A stretch of DNA of 64,000 nucleotides, from the NCBI GenBank assembly GCA_001600415.1, contig BCJX01000005.1, positions 480,083 to 544,082 of the forward strand. Direction: 5' to 3'. How positions within the stretch are numbered: position 1 is the first letter of the stretch; each line of letters opens with the position of its first letter. This DNA is from Pascua guehoae. Its lineage: Eukaryota; Basidiomycota; Tremellomycetes; Trichosporonales; Trichosporonaceae. Of this stretch, positions 9,744 to 20,796 are shown piece after piece. Under the pieces are notes generated by a model. That model saw only the letters and a list, made by a program, of their open reading frames with translations, was not told where the DNA came from and did not search any database. The translations under genes and the position numbers were made by a program.

Positions 9744-10537
9744 CCGCGTGGGATAGTGAGAGTGGGACATATCAAGGACAGTCGAGGTCGCCATGCCAAG
9801 TCGACCAAACACACCAGCGGAACCCCTGAATAGCAGACAAGTCGACCAAGCAGAGAAGACAAGTACAACAACACAACAACAACCCAACAACCAGACGCGC
9901 CCGGACGCGCACAATTATACCCTCCAACACCCAACATGCTCGGCTGCAAGCACTGCCGGCCAGAGTGCCGCCTCGACGACTCGCGACTGGCCGCGTGTAG
10001 CCGTTGCCAACCCTTTTTTCCCATAGCCGCGTTCCCATCGCCGCGATTCAACCCTGTGGTGGCCCCCGCATCATCCCCACCGCTGCGTCTTGTTCATTTT
10101 TCCCATGTTGTGACCGTACCATGTCCATACGTCTGCACCGTCATGAAATTTCATATAGTCCATGCAAACATTGAGCTGTGAGTAGTGTAAGGTCGAGTAG
10201 TGTGAGGTCATGCTGTGCGAGAAGAGTGCAATGGTTGTGAATGCTGCATGCTGTGCGACTGTGCACGGATGAATGTCGGTACAACATCGGGTCTGCAAGA
10301 GAGACGAATGGAACGAGGCGGAAATGAGAGAGGCGGTGCGCACATGTGACGATGGCCAGGATGAACTTTGGCTTCTTCGGGAATCCCGAATCCGCCCACC
10401 CAGGCCACGTCGGATCCCCCGAACCTGGCATTTGTTATCTCTTTAGAAAACATCGACAACGACCGACACGACTCCACCCCGACCCCACGACCTGTCTACA
10501 CTACTCCCACCTCTTGCATACCACCCCGGACCCCACG
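9744..10537. other. Intergenic region, STS1 to Zn2Cys6 factor
   Basis: About 790 bp. ORFs here are short and in low-complexity sequence. It probably holds the STS1 3' end and the promoter of the next gene. No RNA gene or strong repeat recognised. Confidence 0.5.
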
Positions 10538-13500
10538 ATGCCGCCCCGGCCACGATCGCGCTCGACGTCGCAGCCGCCCGCGAAGCGGACCAAGCTCTTC
10601 CGCGCGTGCGGCGCGTGCGTGGCGAGCAAGACGCGGTGCGAGGACGTTGTCGCGGGCGGGTGTGCGCTGTGCCGGCGGCGGGGCAAGGAGTGCTCGCTTG
10701 CGGCGGTCGTGAGCGCACTGGACGTGGGCGGGGGAGCAGGGACGAGCTCACTGGGTGTGGGCCGAGGCGGGGGAGGAGGGCCGAGTGCGAGTTCACTGGG
10801 GGTGAGCGGCGCCGTGTCCCTCCCGACGCCCGCGGGGAGTGCGGTATCTGGGTCTGGGTCTGGGTCTGGGGCAGCCTCGATGCCTCTCGCCTACTCGAGC
10901 GCGACGTCGCCGTCGTCCGAGCTCGCCGAGCTGCGCGCCCGCCTCGCCGCCGCCGAGGCACGCGTGGCACGCACCGAGTCCGCCCTGCGCCTGACGCCCA
11001 GCGCGACGAGCCCCGTGCGGCGGCGGTCGCCCTCGCCCTCGCCGTCCGAATTCGACCCCGACCTACTTTCGTCCACCCGCAGCGTCGCGGGTCCCCTGCC
11101 ACTGCGCATGGCGGGGCCGCTCCGCCTCGCCGGCCCGCTCCTGTACTCGCTCGAAGAGACAATGTTCTCCCTCCCCGCCGCGCTCAGGTACCCCTCGCCC
11201 GTCTCGCGCGGCATCCCCGGCCCCCGTGCCGACATGGGCTGGCACGCATTCAAGGCGCGCATCGCGCCCGTCCTCCCCCTCCCGCCCTTTCTCGGCGTCG
11301 CGACTGCTCCCCCCGAGCACGGGTTTGTCCTCGCTGCCGCACTCGCGCACGTCCCCATGGGCCGGTATGCCGCGCTCGTCCGAAACATTGCAGACGAGTG
11401 CGTCGCGCTCGCCATGGGCGGCGCGGCGGGCGTGGACGTCATGCTCGCCCTGCTCGTCCTCAGCCTTGCTCCCCTCGATCCCGATCCGGACTTGGCCGCG
11501 AGTACTGTACCCGCTCCCGACGAGGCCGTGCCCCGCGCACCGTCGCCGATCCGCCTCGTCGCGCTCGCGTACTCGATGGGACTCGGGCTTGGGATGGACG
11601 CGATCGCACAGGCGGCCGTGGGGTATGGCGACGGGCTGAATGATGAGTGGAGGTGTGAGGCATTGTGGCATTTGCAGTTGGTGAGTTTGTCCGCTGGCGG
11701 GCTGCTTCAGAGACGCTCGTCCAGATTTCGACCGGGGCGGTTCCGGCGTGTGCTGTGGGCTTGCTTCACGTTGAGGTTGCAGAGGTATCTTGCCGTGTCC
11801 AGAGGTGTCCAGAGGTATCCAGAGGTGTCCAGAGGTGTCCAGAGGTGTCCAGAGGTGTCCAGAGGTGTCTAGAGATGTCCAGAGGTACCCAGAGGCGTCC
11901 AGAGATATCCAGAGGTGTCCAGAGGTTGCAGAGGCATCCAGAGGCAACGGGAGGTAACTGGGGGCAACGGGAGTCAGAGGGAGGCAACGGGAGGTAACCA
12001 GAAGTCACTAGACGTTGCATGGATTGCGTTTCAGTGGCTATTCTGCCCTGTCTCGCATCTGTTCAATGGTCGACTTTGGGGTGTTCACCCCCCATACGTG
12101 CCCAGAATCCTACTTGCCATCTCTGCCTCTCGTCTATATCATCTTCTCGTGAATCCCCTCTCATCCTCTCCGCCCCACCTGCCTGTCTCCGTCACAGGCG
12201 CCCTTTCGCCTTACCACCCGTCATATACTCTTTCTCATCTTGCCCTTCCATCTGCACCCGCTCTCCTACTCTTGCATCTGCAAAGTGTCATCCCACCCCG
12301 TCGTCTACAAACTGTCATTCCGCCCTCATCTACAAGCTACCGTCCCCTCCCATCTACCGCCTCTCGACCATATCACCCTCTGCTTATCTTCTACCTCGAC
12401 GCGCTTGGTCGACCCCACCGTTGCTAGAAGCGACCAACCTTGCTTTCCTCCCAATCCAATCACCCATGGCAGCCTGATTCACCTCCCTGCCTCACCTCAA
12501 CCCTCTCTCCTCTCCTTTCCCCCATACGTTCCCCATCCCCCCTCCCCCCCGGCCCCGTCCTCTCCCTACTCCCCTCCTCCACCCCCCGATTCCCGCTAAC
12601 AACAGTGGTCGGCCATTGTCAACCGCCACGCCCTCCTCTCCATGCTCTACGGCCAAGCCAGGCCGCCGCCCCTCATCGCGCCCCGCCTGCCCGCCCTGCG
12701 CCGCGAGTCGCTCGAGGCGTGCAACACCCACCTCCGCGCCGAGGCCGCGCTCGTGTCCATATTTGCGCCCCTGTCCGATACCCTCTCGGCGCTCGAGCGC
12801 GGGGAAGAGTATCCCCCAGATCGCGTCAGGGGCCTCCAGGACGTGTGGCGGAGGACACAGGAGGATGCGCACGAGTTTATCAGTCGGGGGGCGCCGAGTG
12901 AGTCTGAATCCGCGTTCCGGGTGAAGAGTGGGGTGGGGTGGTGTGCGGTGGTCTGGGGTGGTGTGCGGTGGTCTGGGGTGGTGTGGTGAAGTGAAGTGAA
13001 AGGAGTATGGCGAGGAGGAGAAGTGACAGTGCGGATGTGTGCGAAGAGGGCTGGAGAAGGCAAAAAGAAATGGGGACTGTGGAAAGAGGCAGCGTGGACG
13101 TGACGAGCTGCGAGGAAATAGAGAGACGCACATGGGTGTCTCGAGCAGACATACAGAGACACAGAGGAATGAGGAGCAGTTTGAGAAACAAGAGTCGGCC
13201 AGGAAGAGGGCGACACAAGACGCAGTGGCCGAGCTCCGCTCCCAACTTGTTCACCCTCCACCCACATCACCACCGCGCGCCTCCCAGACACTAACGCCCA
13301 GAACCACTCCAAATCGACGCGCGCTGCCTGGAATTCTCCTTCGCCCTGCGCATCACGTCCCTGACGACTTGGATCCCGTCGCCGCTCATCCACGCGCGCG
13401 AGGGCGTCCTGCGGTGCGTGACAAAGATGCCCTCCATCATGTCCAACGTGATCGACATTGTCACTCCGTATGCCGAGCACCTCGCCTCGGTGCGAGAGCG

Positions 13501-13924
13501 GGACGGCGGTGACGACCACGGCCGCAGCCACGCGCGCAAACACTCGCACCCGCGGGCCCCACCGCCCCCCCTCCCGGGCTACGTCGTCATGCTCGCGACA
13601 GCCGCGCTCGTGTGCATGCGCCGCGCGGTGCAGTTTGTCGCCGTCGCCTACCGCCAGTTCAACTTTATCAATTCGACCATTCTCGACGACGCAGACGCGA
13701 CACTGCGCACCATGGGCGCCGCGCCCCGCTGGCTCCTCACGCATACGAGCAAGCTCCTCGACGAAAACCCCTACCATCTTACCTTGTGGCACGACGCGGC
13801 GCCGCCAAACGTCCACGACCACGGCGGGAGCAATGCGCACGATGTCCCTATCGAGGGATGGGATTTGGATCTGTTTTCTTGGGATCTGTCCTTGCTCTAT
13901 CCCGATATGGGCTTTTCGTTGTAA
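10538..13924 (+). CDS. Zn(2)Cys(6) fungal transcription factor with large repeat-filled introns
   Basis: Exons 10538-11680, 12606-12897 and 13302-13924 join in frame to 685 residues. I chose the ATG at 10538 rather than upstream in-frame ATGs because the zinc cluster follows after ~20 basic residues. The cluster is C-x2-C-x6-C-x7-C-x2-C-x6-C (from CGACVASKTRC to CALCRRRGKEC), the fungal Gal4-type DNA-binding fold holding two zinc ions. A Ser/Gly-rich linker and a short Leu/Ala/Arg-rich, possibly coiled-coil, stretch follow. The middle region spans exon 1 to 2 (CEALWHLQL joined to WSAIVNRHALLSMLYGQ), like the W-rich core of the fungal TF homology domain. Intron 1 (925 bp) contains a 10-bp minisatellite and long pyrimidine tracts; intron 2 is 404 bp. 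Targets unknown. Confidence 0.75.
11781..11990. repeat. 10-bp minisatellite (GTGTCCAGAG) inside intron 1
   Basis: About 20 tandem copies of a decamer, near-perfect at first and grading into GGGAGGCAAC-type variants. It lies wholly within the first intron of the Zn2Cys6 gene. A 10-bp period cannot preserve reading frame, which supports its being intronic. Confidence 0.85.
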
Positions 13925-14182
13925 ACGGGTCGTTGGGCGGGTGGCTCCTCGAGTCGTGGTCAATCGTGGCCTGGTGGTCTAGTGGAGCGACGGTGCGATA
14001 GACCAAGATACTGCCAATCTTGTAACACTGTAGCTCATGAACAATGTTTCTTGACACCGCAAAAACATTGCGCTGCAGACCGAGTCAGTAGAACAGCACG
14101 CCCCTGCGCCTTTACGCCAGACGACGCGAACAAGCCCATTCTCGCACACCCGCACTCGTCAACTGTGATGATGCATAGACCA

Positions 14183-14838
14183 CTACGGGCTCTTGGGCTT
14201 CTTCACTACACGCGTCAGTTGCCTCTCCGCATCCATTCAATATCCCACTCACCACCATACTTGGACCGCGACTGGACGCGGCCAGCCACGCCGTTCAGGT
14301 CGAGCGCGCCGCGGACCGCCTTGTAACTGCTCGTCAGCGCTGAGTCGTTGGATGCTCGCGGCTCATAGCACGTCGTTTGTCTTTGTCATAGCAGGGCGTT
14401 GGGTGCCGCTTTGGCTGCACCATTTCCCGCTTCGCTCTGCTTCATGCTTCCTGTCCAACCATTTGTCTTCCCAGCCTTCCGTTTCAATGGTTCCTCCCCC
14501 AGCCTCCAGCCACTTCCCAGCCTCTCTCCAGCCGCTGAGACGCCTTCACTTTCCTGACGCTCAGGCTCTCCGTCATCACCCATCCTGCTTTGTCCTTCTG
14601 GCTCGCCGTTTCCCCTTCTCTGTTTCCTCTCTCTTTACTCCCCCGTTTTCTCTATCTCGTCGTCTTCGATCCGATTATTCCCNCCCCCGCCTCCGCCTCG
14701 CCTCCTAATCTACCCCCACCCACACCAACCCCTCCTATTCCCAACCCCTCTACTCCCAGCCCGGTTTCACTCCTCCCTCTCCAACCTTGGCCTCTTTCAA
14801 CTCTGGCTCTTCCAGCCTCCCTTCCATCTCTCGTCCCC

Positions 14839-14899
<61 letters not shown>

Positions 14900-15687
14900 A
14901 CACCCAGACCGACTCACCGAACACCAGGAAGATCCTTGGTACGTCCTCCACGAACGAGAATGACCGAGTGCTCCTGGAGATTGTGTCCTTCTCCGGGAAT
15001 GTAGGCAATGGTCGACTTGCCCGTCGAGAGCTTGACACGGCACACCTTGCGCACCGCAGAGTTGGGCTTACGCGGCTTGGTCGTGTAGACCTTGGACACG
15101 ACGCCCTTTTTCTGGTAGCAGCCCTCGAGGAGCGGCGTCTTGGTCGGGCGCTTCTGCTTTTTGCGGCAGCCGCGCATGACTGGGAGTTAGGGGGTGGAGT
15201 GGTGGTGGGGGTTGGAGTTCTATGGTCTTTGTCGGGGGTATGAGATGGGAGATGGGAGCCCGGTGACCTCCTGTGTCCGCGACACACCATCGCGTTCGGT
15301 CATGGTATACACTTGCAGGCTGATCTCACTGCGGGCACATGGTACCAAGGCCACACATACGCCAAGCAATTGTCGCTTCGGCATAACGGCCTCGGTGCTG
15401 CGTCCTGACACGACTCAAGACAGCAGACGTGCCTCAGACCCCCACACCACACATCTATCCCACTGACAACACCCCTCTCAGGCATTGCCCACCCCGTAGA
15501 CTCCCCACAACTCACCCTGGTTGATAGTGGTGGAAACCGACGGCGTCGCCGAGAAGTTGCGCGCAAACTCGAGCGGGCGCGCGACAGGCGCGAGGCGCAT
15601 GCGCGAGCTCGACGCGACAGGCTGGGCGCGGAGGGCGAGCTGGCCAAACGAGGCAGAGAGCGCCGAGAGCGCGCTGCGGGCGAACAT
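14183..15687 (-). CDS. Mitochondrial small-subunit ribosomal protein uS12m
   Basis: Four exons on the minus strand: 15516-15687, 14918-15179, 14253-14326 and 14183-14205, joining to 176 residues. An in-frame ATG at 15744 would add 19 residues. Exon 1 encodes an Arg/Ser/Ala-rich presequence typical of mitochondrial import, ending STTINQ. Exon 2 starts with [20 protein letters not shown] and contains [17 protein letters not shown], the universal S12 decoding-centre loop, and later [11 protein letters not shown]. Exon 3 gives [13 protein letters not shown] and exon 4 VKKPKSP, the canonical C-terminus. uS12 sits at the decoding site of the ribosome and governs accuracy. Intron 2 (591 bp) contains a 60-nt homopolymer and one N; intron 3 is only 47 bp. 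It shares a 277-bp divergent promoter with NOP4. Confidence 0.93.
14840..14899. repeat. 60-nt poly(C)/poly(G) homopolymer in the uS12m intron 2
   Basis: Uninterrupted C run on the plus strand (G run in the transcript), inside intron 2 of the S12 gene, with an undetermined base nearby at 14683. It could be a true expansion or an assembly/sequencing artefact. Confidence 0.9.
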
Positions 15688-15964
15688 GGTGGCGGGGACG
15701 GTGTGGATGGCGAGCAGGGCAACGGGCCTTTCAAGAACCGCCAAAGATCGGGCTTGGATTTCGGAGGAGGCACCAGGAGGATAAGTCGCAGATCAGAGGA
15801 GAGGAAAATAGTGACGTGGAAATTGCCACGTGGTCAGTTGGGGCGTTATCACTCCACCCTGTACGCCCGCTGAGATTTTGAAAGTTGTTGCCCATGTTGC
15901 CGCCAACAGCTGAGAGTACCAAGAGGTACATACCCACCACCACCTCTGCCTCACCCAAAACACA
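15688..15964. promoter_or_regulatory. Divergent promoter between uS12m and NOP4 with an E-box
   Basis: Only 277 bp separate the two start codons, so transcription in both directions must be driven from here. A CCACGTGG palindrome (15826-15833) sits centrally. Both products serve translation: mitochondrial ribosome structure and cytosolic ribosome assembly. Confidence 0.6.
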
Positions 15965-18900
15965 ATGTCCGAGGCCGACTTTATCCCCCTCGAAGACGGC
16001 CCGTCGCGCTCTGATGTGCCCACCCCCACGGCCGAGCGCGCCGGCAAGCCCGCGCGCGCCCCCCGGGCCGAGCCCGCGACGCTGTTTGTCTCGTCGCTGC
16101 CGTACAACGCAACCTCCACCGACCTCGTGACGCACTTTTCCTTTGTGGGGCCGATCCGGCACGGCTTTGTCGCGACCGACAAGGAGACGGGCAAGAGCAA
16201 GGGTGTCGGCTATGTGACGTTTGCGATGCGCGAGGACGCCGAGCGCGCGGTTGCCGAGCTCGACGGCGGCGGCTTTGGCGACAAGGGCAGGAAGATTCGT
16301 GTCTCGTGGGCTGACAAGAAGGTGGGTTTGGTCGAGGGTGTGAGGAGTTTGAGACGGGATAGAATACTGTGACTTCCTAAAGACCCCCCCCCCCCCTGAC
16401 ATGTACTAACTCGCAGCCTGGAAGGGAGCTGCAGGACGTTGTCCGCCCGGCCAAGAAGCCGCGCGTGTCGGCTGCTGCTGAGGGGGACGCCCCCGCCGAC
16501 CCAAATGCGATCCGTACGCTCCTCGTCACCGGCCTCCCGAAGGGTCTCACCAAGGCGGTCCTCTGGAAGAAGGTCCGCAAGGTCAACGGCGACATTGAGC
16601 TCCAGTACCCCGTCGAGGGCGAGGATGACACTGGTGAGTTGACGTGTCGTTTGCTTCAACTCACTCGCAGCACACCTCGTCTTCCCGACGCACGGCGATG
16701 CACTCCGCGGCCTCCCCATGCTCCACGGCCACACGTACAAGGGCGCCATCCTCTCGTGCGTGCTCAAGAAGCGCCTCGACAAGCTCTCTGCAAAGGGCGA
16801 GGGAAGGTCACAGTCGCACGCCGGCCGCCTGATTGTCCGTAACCTTGCGTGGGACACGACCGAGGCCGACCTCCGCGCAACGTTCCTCAAATTCGGCCCG
16901 CTTGTCAAGATTGACCTCCCGACCCTCCCGTCCAAGCTCGCCGCCGAGCCCGGCAAGCCCCCACCCCCGCCGCGTGCGCGTGGCTTTGCGTTTGTTTGGT
17001 TTATGGTCAAAAAGGACGCCGAGCGCGCCATGGAGGCCGTCAATGGCAAGCCCATTATCCGCGCCATTGACGCTGGAAAGGCAACGGGCCCCGGCAAGGG
17101 CAAGAAGATCCCACTCGGCGAGGGACGGCCAGTCGCCGTCGACTGGGCGCTCAGCAAGGAAAAGTGGCAAAAGGAGCAGGGGGCAGAGGGTGCCGAGGCC
17201 AAGGAGGCCGAGGGGAGTGCGAGCGGGAGTGAGAGCGGGAGCGACAGTGGGAGTGAGAGCGGGAGTGGGTCGGACAGTGACAGTGGAAGCGAGGACAGTG
17301 ATGAGAGCGGTGACGAGGACGAGGAGGCCGGCTCGGACGTCGAAATGGCCGACGCCGACGACGACCACGACGAAGACGAAGACGATGAAGCAGAGGTCGA
17401 GCCCGTCAAGCCCAAGCTCCCCGACACGGACGTTGGCAGCACGCTCTTTATCCGCAACCTGCCCTATGAGGCGACGGAGCAGGAGCTCGGCTCGCTCTTC
17501 CGCTCCTTCGGCCCGATCCGGTACGCACGCATTACGATGGACAAGGCGACGGGCCGGTCGCGCGGTACCGGCTTTGTGTGCTTCTGGAAGACGGAGCACG
17601 CGGACGAGGCCATTGACGAGGCCGACCGTGTCGCACGCGAGACGGGTGCCAACGCCATGCCTGTGAGTTTGGCCTTGTCCTAACTAGCCTAGAAATTTTC
17701 GCTAACGCTGCAGCTCGGCGAGAAAAAGAACCCCTTTGCCCTGCCGTCCGTCCTCCAGGCTGACCCTTCGGCGTCGCTGGCATCGCGCCTCGTGCTCCAC
17801 GGCCGCACGCTCGCCGTCTCCCGCGCCGTCACCCGCGAAGTGGCCGGAAACCTCTCCGAGGACGCACAGCGCGCGCGCGAAAAGGGCGACAAGAGGAACA
17901 CGTACCTGATGCGCGAGGGTGGTGAGTAGAAAAGACTACCGTGGCAGTCGAATCATTACTAATGTTTAGTCGTCTTCCCCAACTCGCCCGCGGCGGCTGC
18001 GCTGCCCGAGGCCGAGGTGGAAAAGCGCCAGGCGGCGTTCAACGCACGCAAGGCGCTGCTCCGCTCCAACCCGTCGCTGTACATTTCCAAGACGCGTCTG
18101 TCTGTGCGCCAGCTGCCGCTGTTTGTGACGGACCGCGGACTGAAGCGCCTGGCCAAACACGCCGTTCGCGCATTCGACGCCGAGGTGGCTGCCGGAACAC
18201 GCGAGGCGCTCACGCGCATCGAAGAGGGCGACGATACGCTGTCCCCGGCCCTCGAGGCGCGGAGCAAGAAGCGTGGCGAGCGTGCGACCGTCGTCATTCA
18301 GAGCAAGGTGGTGCGGCAGACTGAAAAGATCGACCCGCTTACCGGCGCCGGCCGGAGCAAGGGGTACGGTTTCCTCGAGCTGCGGAGCCACAAGGATGCA
18401 CTCAAGGTGCTCCGCTGGGCCAACAACAATGCCACCGTCGGCCCGCTCGTGTGGGAGTGGTGGGTCGCGGAACAGGGCGAGATCCGCGACCGTGCCGCCA
18501 AGGCCCTGGAGCGCGTGCGCCGCGGCGAAAAGGTGGACGGTAAGGAGGGCAAGGAGACGGCAGAGGAGCTCGAGGCGCGCCTGAAAAAGCTCGACGCAAG
18601 GCTGGCCGAGGGCGACGAGCGCTCGGCAGGCGGCATGCGCGGCGGCAAGACGCTCCTCATCGAGTTTAGTATTGAAAACGTTCAGGTAAGTCACGCCGTG
18701 CGGACTGAATTTGCATTTTGGGGTACATCACTGACCCGACCCCAGGTCGTCCGCCGACGCGTCGACAAGATTTCCTCGGGCGTCAACTCTGGCGGCCCCG
18801 CGGGCTCGAAGCGCAAGCCCGCCGAGGACTCGGACGACGACCGCCCCGCGCCCTCGGGCAAGCGCCAGCGCACCGACCGCGCCGACCGCAAGGCCGCCAG

Positions 18901-19129
18901 GGGCGACAAGCGCGACAAGCACGACAAGGACAGGCGGGATAAGAACGGCGGCAAGGGCGGAAAATTCGCCAAGGGTGGCAAGGATGGCCCCAGGGAGAGC
19001 AAGGACGGCGCAAAGGCGCCAAAGACCGAGGCGGGAGACAAGGCGGACGCCAAGCACGGCATTGAAAAGCTCGGATCCAAGCTCGGCGGCTTGATCGGGC
19101 GCAAGCGCAAGATGCGCAAGGGCAAGTAA
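15965..19129 (+). CDS. NOP4: Nop4/RBM28-type nucleolar RNA-binding protein with four RRMs
   Basis: Six exons (15965-16321, 16417-16633, 16671-17662, 17714-17921, 17970-18685, 18746-19129), all phases compatible, give 957 residues. Domains: RRM1 ~40-118 (TLFVSSLPYN, GVGYVTF), degenerate RRM2 ~145-225 (TLLVTGLPKG), RRM3 ~244-352 (RLIVRNLAWD, GFAFVWF), an acidic Ser/Asp/Glu-rich segment, RRM4 from ~445 (TLFIRNLPYE, GTGFVCFW), a conserved C-terminal region with an RRM-like GYGFLEL, and a Lys/Arg-rich tail ending RKRKMRKGK. Nop4/RBM28 binds pre-rRNA and is needed for 27S processing and 60S subunit assembly in the nucleolus. The tail looks like a nucleolar localisation signal. Intron 2 is only 37 bp. 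It is longer than yeast Nop4 because of the acidic linker and basic tail. Confidence 0.9.
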
Positions 19130-19319
19130 GGCGATCGGGAGTGTAGCTGGGGGAGTGGCACGCATATGCATAGAGCACGATTACTGGTTTTAGTTGGCAG
19201 TGGCTTTGGGTGTGGGCTTGTGGGTGTGGGTTGTGGGTGTGTGGGTTTGTGGATTTGTGGATTTGTGTCGTGTGGCTCGGTTGTTGCTCGCTGTAGAGGC
19301 TGTGTGGTGACTTGAGTAG

Positions 19320-19368
19320 TACCCAGGATTGCCTGTACCCAGGATTGCCTGTACCCAGGATTGCCTGC
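19320..19368. repeat. Three tandem copies of a 16-bp unit
   Basis: GTACCCAGGATTGCCT occurs three times back to back just downstream of NOP4. Confidence 0.85.
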
Positions 19369-20183
19369 AAACTGCAGGCGTTTGACGTGGTTCCAATCGT
19401 CACAACTACCGTCTGAAGACGTTGGCACGAACCCAGAGCTGAACGAGCTTGTGAACCGCGTCTTCGGTGAAGTGAATGGGGTACGGAGATGTGCATCTGC
19501 AACCCCGCAGATACCTCTGAAAGCAAGTCAAGGACCAGCTCACAGCAGACTTGTCGGATATCGTTCAACAGCGCAAAGGGTATACGTTGCTCACCCTCCT
19601 GTACCAAGAAACAGTGAATATAGACTCTGAGGAATCAAGGCGATGTACAGCACACTGGTCATGCTGCATACATCAATGTGGACATTCACCTGCATGTACC
19701 TGCAGCTTGAACGTGCAGCTTCACATGCAGACTTGTGGAGCCGCCCCTGTGCGTCAGATGGATCTTCGGGCATCCCCACCACATATCGTGCCATACGCGT
19801 GACGTGCGCCGTCGGGACAGCAGGTTCGATACGCGACGACGCTGTCATGGCGCAAGGGCAACGGGTCGAGCAGACTCTGTCCTCTCTGTACGGCACGGAA
19901 ACTCACGAGGCGTCGGCGGACGAGTACCATCTGGACCAGGGGTTTCCTCCGCCACTCCGAGTCCGCTAGCCTGCCATTTGGGGCCTGGTTCTGCAGTCTA
20001 ATCGTACCCACCAAGAGAGAGAGGGACAATCGCTCACCAAGAGTGCGACTAGCAGCCTTGATGCACTGTCACCGCTCGGCGATGTTACGACTTGACCTCG
20101 GTGCCAGGTGTTAGTGCCCCTGGCCCTCTCTCTCGAGATGAACATTCTTCTGGCTTGGCTGGTTGCCAGTCCTTGCTGCTCCC

Positions 20184-20188
20184 AAAAA
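20184..20188 (-). terminator. RNA polymerase III oligo-T terminator of the tRNA
   Basis: Five T residues on the minus strand, beginning 8 nt past the tRNA discriminator base, the usual position for Pol III termination. Confidence 0.7.
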
Positions 20189-20195
20189 GACTTGC

Positions 20196-20296
20196 TGTCC
20201 GAACCGAGAATCGAACTCGGGTTTTGGGATCGCTGCCTGGTTCCAGGCTCATACAGCGTATGAGACCCACGCCCTAACCGACTAGACTATTCAGAC
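20196..20296 (-). tRNA. tRNA-Met (CAT), elongator type, with a ~28-nt intron
   Basis: On the minus strand the acceptor arms GTCTGAA and TTCGGAC pair with discriminator A. The D arm is GTCT...GGGC with GG in the loop (A box), and the T arm is CCGAG-TTCGATT-CTCGG (B box). Counting from the D arm places CT-CAT-A in the anticodon loop, so the anticodon reads CAT. About 28 nt are then inserted between A37 and the 3' half of the anticodon stem (TGGGT / TCCCA, one mismatch as I draw it). Mature length would be 73 nt. The T loop (TTCGATT) argues against initiator tRNA. The exact intron ends are uncertain by a base or two. Confidence 0.75.
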
Positions 20297-20796
20297 GACA
20301 CTGTCGATTGTTGTCTGGTGAGGGACAGTTCTGCCCACTGGACAGTATGGAAATCATTTTGCTGTACGGTACGAAAAACCAACGCCATCTGCCGTCTGCA
20401 GTGTTTGCTTGTTTGTCGTCTGTCCTTGTTCGTTGCACACGACGATGCGCCATGCGACGTTGGTTCATTAAAAGCAGGAAGACGTTGGGACACGTGACGC
20501 GGGGCCCGATATTTGCCACCCCTGCACGACCCACCACCACGTCACTCGAGATGTAATGACGATGACGTGGCGCGCCGCTTCCACGTCCTCCAGCAAACAC
20601 AATCGAGCACAACCGAGCACATATATCTTTCCCGGGGGACAACGACATCTCGTCCCGATTCTGGCTTTCATTGGGATCACAGTGTTTGACCACTGGGCGA
20701 AATTGAAAGTTTCACAGCTCGAATCGAATCGACCTCGGCGACATTCACGACACGGCGCGGCGTACTCCCGCATTTTACGCGACACACAATCCAACC
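20297..20796. other. Intergenic region / SARAF promoter
   Basis: 500 bp. Contains an ACACGTGACG E-box-like site at 20491-20500 and a TATATC patch at 20621-20626, about 170 bp before the SARAF start. Nothing else recognised. Confidence 0.45.

Larger units (their letters stand above)
19130..20195. other. Intergenic region with a 16-bp triplicate
   Basis: Contains a 16-bp motif (ACCCAGGATTGCCTGT) repeated three times in tandem at about 19320-19367 and a GT-rich stretch (19200-19275). Short ORFs here have no family features. No gene supported. Confidence 0.6.

Noticed and set aside
14590..15243. 217-residue ORF running through the poly-C tract
   Set aside because: It contains a homopolymer Pro run and an N, and overlaps antisense to uS12m exon 2.
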